A stretch of DNA of 64,000 nucleotides from Jaminaea rosea (Eukaryota; Basidiomycota; Exobasidiomycetes; Microstromatales), in contig NW_020289977.1 in assembly GCF_003144245.1 (NCBI RefSeq), positions 248,001 through 312,000 on the forward strand, given 5' to 3'. Position numbers and translations under genes: made by a program. Positions 21,819-31,637 of this stretch are shown here, piece after piece. The number at the start of each line of letters is the position of its first letter. Within the stretch, counting starts at the first letter, position 1. Under the pieces are notes generated by a model that saw only the letters and a program-made list of their open reading frames with translations, searched no databases and had not been told where the DNA came from.

Positions 21819-24115
21819 TTACGCCACCCTTTCCACATAATTTGCAGGAAAGACGCCCGTTTTGCCGGTCGCGTCCACCCCTTCACACCAACCCGATCCA
21901 AAGTCAAAGCCGACGTCCGTCAATCCGATCTCCTCTCCCTCGTTGAGGGTGAGCTCGTTTGACTCTTGCGCTTCGTAGTCGTAGAGGGCCCGCACCTTTC
22001 CATGGCTGTCCTCGCCACCACTCGTGGCGACTTGATCGCCCGAGGCGTCCATCTCTTCGACGTAATTCGCAGGTACGAGGCCCTGCTTGCCTGAAGAAGA
22101 GGAGGAGGCTTTAAGCCAGCCGCTGCTACCGTCATCGTCTCCGACCACCCTTAGGACGTCCCCTTCCACGATGCTCAGCTCGTCGGGTGAGGAAGCGTCG
22201 TAGTCGTACAGGGCACGGACGCGCCGTCCGCCGGCAGTAGTAGATGCTGGAGCGGCAGCTGTGGGCGCGCTTGCTCCAGCCGCTTCGAGGATGCGACGCT
22301 GCGATGCTGTCATAGCGGAGGCGCTGCCATTGGATGCTGATGAGGCGGACGCCATAGGGGGCAGAGTCCTCCGAGCAGGCGCGGCAGTCTTTGCCACGGG
22401 CGCTGATGCCGTGTCCGTGCTACTGTTAAGCGACGACCGCGTCGAGGTGGTCGTTCTAGCCGTATCCGTCCTGCTCAACCCGCCTGCCGCACCCTGCGGT
22501 ACACCAGAAGTCCTCCTGCTACTCCTCACACTGACACTGCGATCAAGCGTGGGCATCTTGTCTCCCCTCTCCGCCACCGCGGCCCTACATTCCGGTGCCA
22601 CCTTCGGCTCGCACTTTGTGTGACATACGAACCCACAAGGTTGGCAGCTGAGCCCAGATAGCCCAAAGACCTTGGCGCCGCAAAGGCCGCAGGTGGCAGG
22701 CAGGGCGAACTTGGTGGCCTTGAATCTGTGAGGACGCACGTCGCCTACCGAACCGATAGCAGAGGAGATGGTCCCCGCTTCTGCCTCGAGGATGGAGAGC
22801 TGCGCCTCCACTAAGAGGGAGTTGCGCACGCTCTCGAGCAGATTGTCTGTGACCTCCTCCGGGTCTCCTAGCTTTGGATCCTTCAAGTAGGCGTCACGTA
22901 GCCTCTCCAGACCTTGGATCTCCTTGGCCTTCGAGTTGACGAGGGGGATGTCTTCGCTCATCCTCTGACGCTTGCGGATCAACATGTTGGAGAGGAAAGT
23001 CTTTGCTGCGTGAGATTCGTCCACCACCATCTCCGGCGTATCAAAGAAGCCCACGCATGGCTCGAAGCCCAGGTCTGCAGGCTCGTCGTATCGCCTGCTG
23101 TTGAACTCGACGAAGAGGGATTGGTCTTGCCCTTCTACGTCGCATTGCGCTGCGTCAGATTCAAGGCGACGATGCTTAGCGGCGATGGCTTCGAGGTGGT
23201 CGGCTGAGATTGCAGAGGCGCGCTGTAGGTGGGCGATTAGACGGCGATCCACGAGCGTCCAAAGGGACTGAAGGTCGTCCTGAAGTCGGGGGAGATCTTC
23301 ACGGTAGAAGCGGGCTTTTGCTTGGTTAGACGCGGAGATGGCTACGAGGTAGACGTTCTGTGTGCGCAGTAGGTGTGATTCCATGAGCGCGAGCATGATC
23401 CCTCTTCTCGTTGCCTCTCACGCACCTTTGCATTCCACATCTCAGCCTGCGCCTCCTGATAGCCCTTTGTAGCCTTATCGGCATGCTTGCCCTCGGCCTC
23501 GGCCTTCTCCTTCTTCTGTCTCATCCCATCAGCCTCCAGGCAATGCTCGTCATACTTGGCCTTGACCTTGGTCCTCTCCGCATAAACTTTTTCCCTCTCG
23601 CTGACCACCTTCTCATAAAAGGCATTGTGCTTCTTTCTCATCTCTTCGCTCCGTTTGCCTCCAGCATTGATCTCCGCACCTACCTTGTCCAGCGCATCAC
23701 CCAATCCTGCGTGGTCTCCTGCCGCAGACTCCGACGTGCTGACGAGGGAGGCGACGTAGCGTTGCAAAGTGGAGCGATTGGCCACTTCGATGCTCCATGC
23801 TTTACTTGGGTCGTTGCCTACCGTGCAGTCTTGCATGCGCTTTTGACGTCGTTCACCAAGCTTGCGGGTCAGGGCCTGCAGCTTAGAGGCGTACTCGCGC
23901 TCTAGGGCGGCTCGCTCTGCTAGGTAAGCGGCAGCATCGTGAGCGAGGCCTATATGCGCTGAGACTGAGGTGGTGATGACGGCGAATTGGTCCTGAGAGA
24001 GTAGACGAGTCGAGTGGGCATCAGCATGTGTAGGCAGGGGCAACAAGGGCGAAGAGGGACCACTTACCGGCAGCTCGTCGCCGAAGCTGACCGTGGAAGA
24101 CGATTCAGCTGCCAT
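21819..24115 (-). CDS. BZZ1: BZZ1-like F-BAR / C1 / double-SH3 protein
   Basis: Three exons (24068-24115, 23426-23992, 21819-23357) give 717 aa. The first ~330 residues are an F-BAR domain, starting SFGDELP joined to DQFAVITTSV, with long charged coiled-coil helices (MRKKHNAFYEKVVSERE). A C1-type zinc domain spans about 415-465 (HRFKATKFALPATCGLCGAK, then SCQPCGFVCHTKC). Two SH3 domains close the protein: RALYDYDASSPDELS to LVPANYVEEM (about 582-642) and RALYDYEAQESNELT to VFPANYVERV (about 657-717). This exact domain order defines Bzz1/syndapin-like proteins. They bind curved membrane and recruit Las17/WASP and type I myosin to actin patches during endocytosis. Intron 1 is 75 nt and stays open if unspliced, so the unspliced frame looks longer; the splice is chosen because it restores the F-BAR start. 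Confidence 0.93.
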
Positions 24116-24401
24116 GTCGAGTGCAGCGCCTTAATTGGCGGACCTAGTGTGAGATGGAGGTTTGCGAGGAGGAAGGTGATAGGTACGAACGGCAGATGCG
24201 GTGCACTGTCGGACGACGCCAGCCGCGGCTTCCGGCAGTTTTGGTCTGGTTGCCGCGCATGGGCCACCACATCGCTGCGAAGATGCCGACTCGAAGCCAC
24301 ATCCCAGTCAAAACGCGATCAATGACAGTGGTATTAGCATGACAGGCAGAGCACGAGCAGGACCCATACATTCACATCATCAATGAACCCAACTCTGCGC
24401 A

Positions 24402-25883
24402 TTAAGCACCTCCCGGCCTCCCGCCTCTCGTTCCTGGCATCATGCCCTTCGCCCAATCATCGAAAACCTGCCCGGACTGCAGACGCTGCTGCGCCATAGC
24501 ATCTCGTGCAGCGTACGGATCAACCGGTTGCTGACCATAGTACTGAGCTTGCTGATGCTGCTGTTGCTGTTGCTGAAAGAATGGGTTGGACGGCGAAGGA
24601 GGCGCAGCATAGCCTCCTGGATAGCCAGTCATCATGGCTTGCTGATGCTGGCCGCCCATCATCATCTGCTGCTGAGGTTGCTGCATCTGACCGCCGAACG
24701 CCATGTTCCCCAGCCCTGAGGCGTCCATTCCTGCAAAATTTCCTCCGTAACCCCCGCCTCCGTATCCCCCGCCGAAGCCAGTCTGCATAGCGCCCATCTG
24801 CTGGAAGGGCTGCTGCTGCTGCTGCTGCTGCTGCATGTGTGCCCATGGGTTTCCCATGCCCATCATCGCTGCCTGCTGTTGCTGCTGATATTGAGCTTGT
24901 CCGAACGCCATCCCGCCAAGCTGCTGTGCTTGCTGCTCCTGCGGCTTCGTCAGGCTAAGCAGGTCATCGAAGACGCTACTTCTTCCTTCGAATGGGGCAT
25001 TTGGGGACACTGGAGTAGCAGAGGAAGAGGCGGCGCCATACTGATTGCCGTTGGCTGTATGTGCGATCCCCTGCGCAGACGAAGCCCGCGGTGGAAGATT
25101 GACTGGCGTGGTCGGATATAAGGATGAGGAGGCAGACGTCGAAGCCGAAAGAGCGCAGGCAGGCTGTGCTGCAGCAGCGGCAGCTGTAGAGATGGAGATG
25201 GCCGGAGGCTTGGCCTTTGAGCTCTCCCTCGCCTCGTCGGGAAGGGCCGGTAGGGGCGAAGCAGCCCGCTTTGCCTCTCGCCATGTACTGGGAACAATGG
25301 GCGCCGTCCGCGATCGGGCGATGCCATCAGCCGGGGAGAGGGAGGAAGAGGATGAAGAGCTGCGGGGCATGGTAGGTCGACCCGCCTGCTGCTGTTGCTG
25401 GTGCTGCTGAGAAGGGTGACGTGGGGAAGCGGGAGGCATAGGCGATTGACTCCTTCTGAGGTCGTCAGGTCCCTTGACGGGCACTGGAGGTGGCAGCTTG
25501 CCGATGAATCTCCTGCGTTGGTACTTGTCCCTGACGAACCTCTCTAGTTCGGAATCCCTCTCAGTCTCCTCTGCATTCGTTGGTGGCCTATTCCTCTTTT
25601 CATCTGGATTGTAATAGGCATTGCTCTTGACATTGCCCATCTCCCTCATCCTCTCGACCTGCTCCTTGTTCCACTCGTCGAGCGTCAATGACTTGATCTT
25701 GGAAACGTGGGTCCCCATCTTTCGATGAATGCCTGCACAGCTCATGCAGACGAAGATGCCGAGATTGTGTGAAGCCCATCGTGGGTTACGGGCTTTGCAG
25801 TCTGCACAGAAGTCGTTGCCCGGCTGTTTTGCCAGCTCGAGGACTTGTCGCTGGTAGCGTTGCGAAGCCGCTTTTGCGTTCAT
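24402..25883 (-). CDS. ArfGAP, SMAP/Age2 type
   Basis: Single exon, 493 aa. The N-terminal ~130 residues are an ArfGAP domain with the C4 zinc finger C26-x2-C29-x16-C46-x2-C49 (FCADCKARNPRWASHNLGIF). The catalytic arginine is R54 in CAGIHRKMGTHVSKIKS. DEWNKEQVERMREMGN and the FVRDKYQRRRFIGK end of the domain closely match SMAP1/2 and yeast Age2. Such proteins switch off Arf GTPases at the trans-Golgi and endosomes. The remaining ~360 residues are Ser/Pro-rich and then Gln/Gly/Met-rich, with pure Gln runs encoded by CAG repeats, and a conserved-looking SVFDDLLSLTKPQ motif (a possible clathrin or adaptor-binding box). The gene is divergent from the TAF8-like gene with under 180 bp between starts. 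Confidence 0.93.
   Translation of the reverse strand: MNAKAASQRYQRQVLELAKQPGNDFCADCKARNPRWASHNLGIFVCMSCAGIHRKMGTHVSKIKSLTLDEWNKEQVERMREMGNVKSNAYYNPDEKRNRPPTNAEETERDSELERFVRDKYQRRRFIGKLPPPVPVKGPDDLRRSQSPMPPASPRHPSQQHQQQQQAGRPTMPRSSSSSSSLSPADGIARSRTAPIVPSTWREAKRAASPLPALPDEARESSKAKPPAISISTAAAAAAQPACALSASTSASSSLYPTTPVNLPPRASSAQGIAHTANGNQYGAASSSATPVSPNAPFEGRSSVFDDLLSLTKPQEQQAQQLGGMAFGQAQYQQQQQAAMMGMGNPWAHMQQQQQQQQPFQQMGAMQTGFGGGYGGGGYGGNFAGMDASGLGNMAFGGQMQQPQQQMMMGGQHQQAMMTGYPGGYAAPPSPSNPFFQQQQQQHQQAQYYGQQPVDPYAARDAMAQQRLQSGQVFDDWAKGMMPGTRGGRPGGA
24811..24834. repeat. (CTG)8 microsatellite encoding polyGln in the ArfGAP
   Basis: Eight uninterrupted TGC/CTG triplets lie within coding sequence; on the gene strand this is CAG coding for Gln. 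Other shorter Gln-coding runs are scattered through the same C-terminal half. Confidence 0.8.
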
Positions 25884-26061
25884 CGTGAATGATGGACGGG
25901 GGGTAGGGTGATCGTGTGATGATGCGAAGCGAATAGGAGTTGAAAGGCGAGGAGCAATCGAGGCCGCCACTTGGTTTGGAGTCGAGTCGGCCGGCGGACA
26001 ACGACGACGGACAGAGAGTGGCCAAGACGCAGTCCAAGCAAGACGCGCAGTGCAGCCTGCG

Positions 26062-28110
26062 ATGCGACGAGCATTCATTCTGTTCCACAAGTCCACCAAA
26101 GTCACCACCAGCATGACGACGTCGACCAAGGCCTCGAGCTCCAGCACCTCCTCGCGGCCATCGACCTCGTCATCGGCACTTCCTGGTCCCCTCTGCCTCG
26201 TCCAACCTCAACTGGCGCACCTCATCTCCCTCTATCCCTTCACATCTGTTCCCTCGAATACTCTTCCTCTCCTCTCCGAGATCACCCACCACTACCTCCA
26301 GCTCATCACTCGCCTGGCAGCTCACAATGCACGACATGCTGGAAGAACACATCTCGTCGTATGGGACATCATGGCCGCCTTGGCCGAGGTCGGGTCGAGG
26401 GGCGTCGACGATCTCATGGCCGGGTGGATGGCTCCACCTGCTGAGAGCGAGGCGGCCGTTGTCAGAAAAGATTGGCAGGAGAGAATTGAGCAAGGGTGGA
26501 GGGATGAGGAGGCAAAGAGGCAGTACGAAGCTAGAAAAGCGGCAATTCGGCAAAGAACGAGCCATGGACGGAGTGAGGCTGAGCCCATTGCTGAGATGAG
26601 ATATCTTCATCTGGCGCAGGAAGAGGCTGAGCTTTACGAGGAGTTCAGGCTGATAGAGGAGGAGAGATTGCCCAAGAAGCAGCGAGTCGAGGACGAAGAC
26701 GAAGAGGAAATCGGCAGCCTCCCTGCTTCTCCCAGAAGCATTAACGGAGACAGCGTGGCTGGCCCTACACATCCCGGAGACGATCAAGGAGACCAGCCGG
26801 CGTACATCCCATGGTATCTGCCGCCGCTGCCTTCGAAGACGCCCGATGCCCGTTCGCAAGAGCAAGTCAAGGAGGAGCATGCGGAGGTCATCCAGTCCGA
26901 GGCTATGTCCATCGATGAGGGTGCACCTACTGCTGGCGCTGCCTCTGGCGAAAATGCCGAAGTCAGCGCGACGACGGCTCCTCAGGCTACATCAGCACCA
27001 GCAGCTAGACCAAACGAAGAGCAGGCCGACGCTTCCTCTTCGTATTTCACACCACCGGTCCCCTACGCATCATCCTCTCTGTATGCCAACGCAAGCGGCG
27101 CAGCCCTCGATGGAGAACCTGTTGACGGTAGCACGGCTGCACAGCCGACCATCGACATAGAGACTGCAGCCTCCTCCTTGCCTTCCTTGGAACTCGACAA
27201 TGCCGGCCCATCCTCCCAGCGCAGCTCCACCTCCTCTCTGCTCACCGCTCTCACCTCCCTCGCCCAGTCAGGGGAAAGCCCGGCTCTCCTTCCCAAGCCG
27301 TCGGCCACATCTGCCAACAAGACACGACGACGCCTGGCCTCTCTCATCTCTCAACCAAATCGATACGAGCCGAACGACGTCCTCTACTCTTCTCTCCCCT
27401 CCCGACCTTCATGCATGCCATTCCTCCCCTCGCCCTCTCACCTGGTCACATTGCCAGAGAGCGGGACAGGAGCACCGCGCTTCACCCCTACGAGGCCTAG
27501 GGGCAGGCCACTGAGCTTAGGCAGTGTAGGAGGGGAGTTGGGTGGCGCGAGTCACCCGGCGCTGGGGTACAGGCAGCCTAGAATGGCGGCCGAAGTGGCG
27601 CGATACCTGCTGGCGGGGGCGCCAGCTGTACCGCAGAGACCTGAGGGCGGAAGTAGCGGAGGGGAAGGGGCAGCACCTGCGGCTGTAGGCGCGGATGGCT
27701 TGCCCCTCTCCACTGCCCCGTCGACCAATCCAGACGGAGAATCAACCCTCAACCCCTCGACCCTCTATCGTTCCCTTCATGTATACGACCCTGCGCCCTT
27801 GCGTGACTCCGCGCATGTAGAGCGGGTCTTCCGTGGTAAGACCACCAGAGGGGATGCGGCGAATGGTACAGGGGCAGAGGGGTGGTTGAAGGGGGCGCAC
27901 GATGCGCTGAAAGTAGCGACGGGGGTTGCTGGTGCGGGAGGAGGGGACGGACAAGTGGGCGCGCCCAAGAAGGGAGGGCCGGCTGGTACCGTCGTGTATA
28001 CGTGGGACTGGTTGGGACGCGAGCCTGCGGATGGGACGCTGTTGCCGGCAAAGGAGGGTGCTGGGAACGGGGATCAGACCAGTGCGCGATCTACTGCTGT
28101 CGGACGATGA
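26062..28110 (+). CDS. TAF8-like histone-fold protein (TFIID subunit candidate)
   Basis: Single exon, 682 aa from the ATG at 26062. A second in-frame ATG at 26113 is also plausible (665 aa), and the space to the divergent ArfGAP makes the later one attractive. Residues about 50-115 form a bromodomain-associated (BTP/TAF3-TAF8) histone fold: LVQPQLAHLISLYPF, then LPLLSEITHHYLQLITRLAA and THLVVWDIMAALAEVG. A short downstream motif, YIPWYLPPLPSKTP (about residue 255), resembles the TAF8 C-terminal Pro-rich box. Between and after these are charged helices (RQYEARKAAIRQR) and long disordered Ser/Pro/Ala stretches. TAF8 pairs with TAF10 in TFIID. SPT7- or TAF3-type proteins share the fold, so TAF8 identity is probable, not certain. 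Confidence 0.72.
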   Translation: MRRAFILFHKSTKVTTSMTTSTKASSSSTSSRPSTSSSALPGPLCLVQPQLAHLISLYPFTSVPSNTLPLLSEITHHYLQLITRLAAHNARHAGRTHLVVWDIMAALAEVGSRGVDDLMAGWMAPPAESEAAVVRKDWQERIEQGWRDEEAKRQYEARKAAIRQRTSHGRSEAEPIAEMRYLHLAQEEAELYEEFRLIEEERLPKKQRVEDEDEEEIGSLPASPRSINGDSVAGPTHPGDDQGDQPAYIPWYLPPLPSKTPDARSQEQVKEEHAEVIQSEAMSIDEGAPTAGAASGENAEVSATTAPQATSAPAARPNEEQADASSSYFTPPVPYASSSLYANASGAALDGEPVDGSTAAQPTIDIETAASSLPSLELDNAGPSSQRSSTSSLLTALTSLAQSGESPALLPKPSATSANKTRRRLASLISQPNRYEPNDVLYSSLPSRPSCMPFLPSPSHLVTLPESGTGAPRFTPTRPRGRPLSLGSVGGELGGASHPALGYRQPRMAAEVARYLLAGAPAVPQRPEGGSSGGEGAAPAAVGADGLPLSTAPSTNPDGESTLNPSTLYRSLHVYDPAPLRDSAHVERVFRGKTTRGDAANGTGAEGWLKGAHDALKVATGVAGAGGGDGQVGAPKKGGPAGTVVYTWDWLGREPADGTLLPAKEGAGNGDQTSARSTAVGR

Positions 28111-28209
28111 AGCCGAAGCACAATTCATCCAGTCTTTCAGCCGCCAAAGAAAAGAAGGACACGTGATGACCATGGTATTGATTTGTGACTCGTCCACACT
28201 TTATCCACC

Positions 28210-29497
28210 CTACGCCGTCAAAGGCTTCCTCGCCCACAGCAGATAGTTACATCCTTGGCCCCACCCACTCCTCTGCATCCATCCAGCGCGGTCCAGTACC
28301 CTCCAATCCGCAATGAGCGGGTCGTAGACGATGCCTCGGGTCTCAAGGCGCAGCCGTTTCGATACAGGAAGGTCAGCCGTGGCGTGTAGAGACGGCTTCG
28401 AGGCCGATGGTGAGGGGGAAGCCTTCTCGCCGGACTGAACCCAGCCCAGCTTCTCTTCGATGAATCCTTCCAGCTCTTCCGGCCTCACAAACTTCCCCCA
28501 GTCATGCGTCCCTGGGCTCACCAGGCGACTCAGCTTCTCCGCCACCCCAATCGTCAACACCCAGCTAAGCACGTTCCTGTTGATCGTGCTGAGTAGCAAA
28601 TGTCCACCGGGCTTCAGTAGCGCGTCCAGCGAGCGCAGGAAGGCGGCAGGGTTGCTGACATGTTCGAGGACTTCGACCGAGGCGACTACGTCGTACTGCT
28701 CCTGGTGTTGAGGGAGGAGGGATTCGGCTGTTGTGTGGGTATATGTCAGATTTGGGGACTGGGAGAGAGAAGGATCCCTGGAGGCGTGGGCAAGGGCAAT
28801 GCCGATGTTGGTGGATGTGGCGTCTATCCCGTGGACGTTGGCGCCTAGTCGGGCCAGGGACTGGTGAGGGCCAAGGGAAAAAGGTCAGTCTTGATCTGCC
28901 CGTCATTCATCATCATGCTATCTCTTGCGCCTCATCGGCTCACCTCACTCAACAAGCCACCACCGCACCCCACGTCGAGTACCTTCTTTCCCCTCAACCA
29001 CGCACTGCTCCACCTTTGTTCCTCCTCCGGTCTCATCATCTCCTCTCCTCTGTCACTACGCTGCGCCCTCTCCCATCCTTCTACCTCCAATACCTTCTCC
29101 TTGAGAAATTGGACGCGCCCCTTGTTCATCTTGTGGAGGAGGCCGAGCTCCCCATGTGGGTCCCACCAAGTTGAAGAGAGGCGAGTGAAGTGGGCTATCT
29201 CCGAGGGGTCGAGGGATGTTTGCTGAGCACCTGGTGACGATGATGGTCCCGCTATCTGGGAACTTGAAGAGAAATGACGCGCGGTAGGGCTAATGAGGGG
29301 TAGGCCATCGCAGACACGAGTGCTGTGTCAGCATAAGGAGCGATCCGCAAAAGCATACGAGGCACTCACGGCGCCCTTGATGAGCTTGGTAATGCGTTCT
29401 TTCCAGCCTGCCGTGCTGCTCGGCGAGTGCTTGCGACGACAGCGCAGCTCATCTTGGCGACGGACGAGGAAGAGGCACCAACGATGGCGGGTGGCAT
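28210..29497 (-). CDS. COQ3: Ubiquinone biosynthesis O-methyltransferase COQ3
   Basis: Exons 29370-29497, 28944-29289 and 28210-28860 give 374 aa. COQ3 performs both O-methylation steps of coenzyme Q synthesis with SAM, on the matrix face of the mitochondrial inner membrane. The N-terminus is rich in Arg, Ser and Ala and lacks acids (MSCAVVASTRRAARQAG from an internal Met), fitting an import presequence. Translation may begin at the first ATG (29497) or at 29452. Family marks follow: STWWDPHGELGLLHKMN, motif I VLDVGCGGGLLSE (about 145-157), VEVLEHVSNP, KPGGHLLLSTINRN and VSPGTHDWGKFVRPEEL. The C-terminal region carries an insert (SGEKASPSPSASKPS) before GIVYDPLIADWRV. It diverges from MIC10. 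Confidence 0.93.
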
Positions 29498-30079
29498 TGA
29501 ATGAAGAAGGAAGGAAAGGAAGCTAAGGAGTACAGGGACGGAAGGCGGTGCTCAACTACGGTAGGAGAATGCTACAAGGACGGAAAGGTAATCTGTGTTG
29601 AGCAACGGATTGAGGGCGAGAACGGGATCAGCTTCGAGCTCCTCATCAATCGTGGTGGCTTGAATGGTATCAGGGGTCGCATAGCGTAGTTGTTGTTGTT
29701 GTTTGAAACGACCCAGCGTTAAGGGTTGTCGACATCGTGTGTCCGACTGGTGCCAGCTAGGGGTTCATCACATAGATAGCCTGCTCTCGAAATGATGCTC
29801 ACCTGCTGGAATGGTACGAGGGCGATGGCTGGAATGTTACGAGGACGATGGCTTGGAGAAGGAATGGCAAGCAAGGATCAACGGTGGAAAAGAGGAAGCC
29901 AAGGTGAGAAAGTCTCAACGGGCTCTTCTTTTCTCGTCTGGCTCGACCCTTCGCGCGCTTCGCCTGCTGTGGCCTGTGCTCGAGGGAGACCGAATCCGAG
30001 GCCGCCCGGACAGACGACGTCGACAGCAGCTCCACCAGCCATTCCTAACAACACCACATCCTCACATCTTGCATCCGCA
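29498..30079. promoter_or_regulatory. Divergent promoter region COQ3 / MIC10
   Basis: 582 bp between the outward-facing starts of two mitochondrial genes. Open frames here are short and unsupported. No specific site is claimed. Confidence 0.45.
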
Positions 30080-30733
30080 ATGGCAGCACTCCCTCCTTCG
30101 TCGTCGGCTGACAAGGGTCCGTCAGAGGACATGATCGCGAGGAAGGTCAGTGCTGCTAGAAGCTGAGGTCCGGGGCCCTGCGTATATGCAGGCAGGTCGC
30201 TCACTTCTTCCTGTCCTCCCACGCTCAAAACAGACGGACCTCTGCATTTCCAACGCCATCGTCAAGACTGGTATCGGCTTCGGTACCGGTGTTGTGCTCA
30301 GTGTGCTCCTCTTTCGCCGTAAGTAGGCGCATCACAATCTCACATGCTCCAGCATTCGCAGCTAAGTAACGTCCCCGTCTCGCCCTCCTCTCCCCTCTCT
30401 CGCTCCTCGCTCTTAGGCCGCGCCTTCCCCGTCTGGCTCGGCACAGGATTCGGTATGGGCTCAGCCTACACCGATTGCGAGCGCTCCTTCAACCCCTACT
30501 CTGCCCCCGGTCTCCGCATCCTCCCCCCTTCAGCCAAGTCCGCCTCTGAAGCACCGCGATCCACCCTCGAGATGCTCAGCCAGAAGACGGGCGAGGCATT
30601 TGGTACCGCAAAGGAGAAGGTAGCTGAGGAGACTAAGGATGCGAGAAAGGAGGTCAAGAAGATGGAGGGAAAGGTTGAGCAGAAGGTTGGAGAAGTCAAG
30701 GAGGAGGTCAAGAGTAAGGTCAGGCAGGTTTAA
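30080..30733 (+). CDS. MIC10: MICOS subunit MIC10 with C-terminal extension
   Basis: Exons 30080-30145, 30234-30318 and 30417-30733 give 155 aa. MIC10 is the small two-helix inner-membrane protein that oligomerises to bend cristae junctions. The core is clear: SEDMIARK, then TM1 with ISNAIVKTGIGFGTGVVLSV, a positive RRRAFPVW turn, and TM2 with the glycine ladder LGTGFGMGSAYTDCERSFN. Family members usually end about there, near 85-100 aa. Here a further ~60 residues follow: STLEMLSQKTGEAFGTAKEK, then alternating K/E helix to KVRQV. The extension reads like an amphipathic, LEA/apolipoprotein-style helix. It is in the same exon and frame as TM2, so it is not a splice artefact. Introns of 88 and 98 nt are slightly long for this window. 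Confidence 0.92.
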
Positions 30734-31037
30734 AACCGCTTCCAGGTTGAGGGACGGGATGAGAGGTGTAACTCTGCAATTATACACAATGAGCTCCTCG
30801 CTGTCGCTGTCCTCTACCACAGTCTTCGCTTGCTTTGTCTGAGGGTCTCGTCTGCCGCAGTTGACTGATCATGATGAAGTCTTCCGCTTTGCGTGAATGA
30901 AGACCGTCAGGCTCGACCTCGCGTCGCAGCTTCTTCTTCTCTTCCTTGCCTCCCTCCGCTATCCGCAAAAGACATCAACCATCGCCTCAAGCCCCCATCA
31001 AGCGATCAGATCGGTTTCGAAAAAGGGTTTGCAAGGC
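30734..31037. other. Intergenic MIC10 to DUF4536 gene
   Basis: 304 bp between two same-strand genes. An ATG at 30897 is in frame with the downstream gene and would add 47 residues with a hydrophobic stretch. It is treated as 5' UTR but could be an alternative start. Confidence 0.4.
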
Positions 31038-31571
31038 ATGGCAACGAAAGCAGCAGATCAACCCCAACATGCTGTCAACGAATATCAGGACTGCATTCTC
31101 TGTCGGCTCACGGGGACTGTGGTGATGTCAATGCTGAGCCTGGGAGCCTTCAAGGAAGCATGGCGACTGCATCGCGAGGCCGGCACAGGTAACCGCATGT
31201 CTTCGGCCTCAGCTCAGGCTCAGACGGCCGAGGTGATGAAGGGTGCAGCAGCCACCGTCTCCCGCCTTGTCAAGGCGATGGCCGTCTTCCCTCCGAGCGC
31301 AGGGTCAGATACTCCGGCCGCAGCTTCGCGACGAGCGCCATTGTCTCCTGCACCTGCCCCCTCATCTCCTGGCGGCAGCACTGCTGCTGCGCCCTCTTTG
31401 AAAAGGCCAGTTGGCCATCCAACAGGCCGTGTAGCCTTTCTCGCTCTGGCTGGCGTTGGCTTCGCCGGCGCCGCGATCTGGCGAGCGGTAATGCCTGCGA
31501 ACAAGCCCATTCAGCCTGTCGCCACGAGAGAAGCAAATGGAGACAAGCAACAACAATCGTTTGCAGCATGA
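31038..31571 (+). CDS. DUF4536 (DMAC1-like) mitochondrial membrane protein candidate
   Basis: 177 aa from the ATG at 31038. Near the N-terminus DCILCRLTGTVVMSMLSLGA (C19, C22) matches the CxxCR-tG start and first hydrophobic helix of the DUF4536 family. The family includes DMAC1/TMEM261, linked in animals to assembly of the complex I membrane arm. A disordered Ala/Pro/Ser linker leads to a second hydrophobic helix, VAFLALAGVGFAGAAIWRAV, and a polar tail. Two membrane helices with the Cys pair fit the inner membrane. An upstream in-frame ATG (30897) would give a longer form beginning with a hydrophobic, signal-like segment. Position beside MIC10 and COQ3 agrees with a mitochondrial role but does not prove it. 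Confidence 0.7.
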   Translation: MATKAADQPQHAVNEYQDCILCRLTGTVVMSMLSLGAFKEAWRLHREAGTGNRMSSASAQAQTAEVMKGAAATVSRLVKAMAVFPPSAGSDTPAAASRRAPLSPAPAPSSPGGSTAAAPSLKRPVGHPTGRVAFLALAGVGFAGAAIWRAVMPANKPIQPVATREANGDKQQQSFAA

Positions 31572-31637
31572 GTAGCGGTGGCTATTACATATACAGTCCG
31601 AGAGTCAACCCATCACGGTCGTCTACCCCATCGTCGC

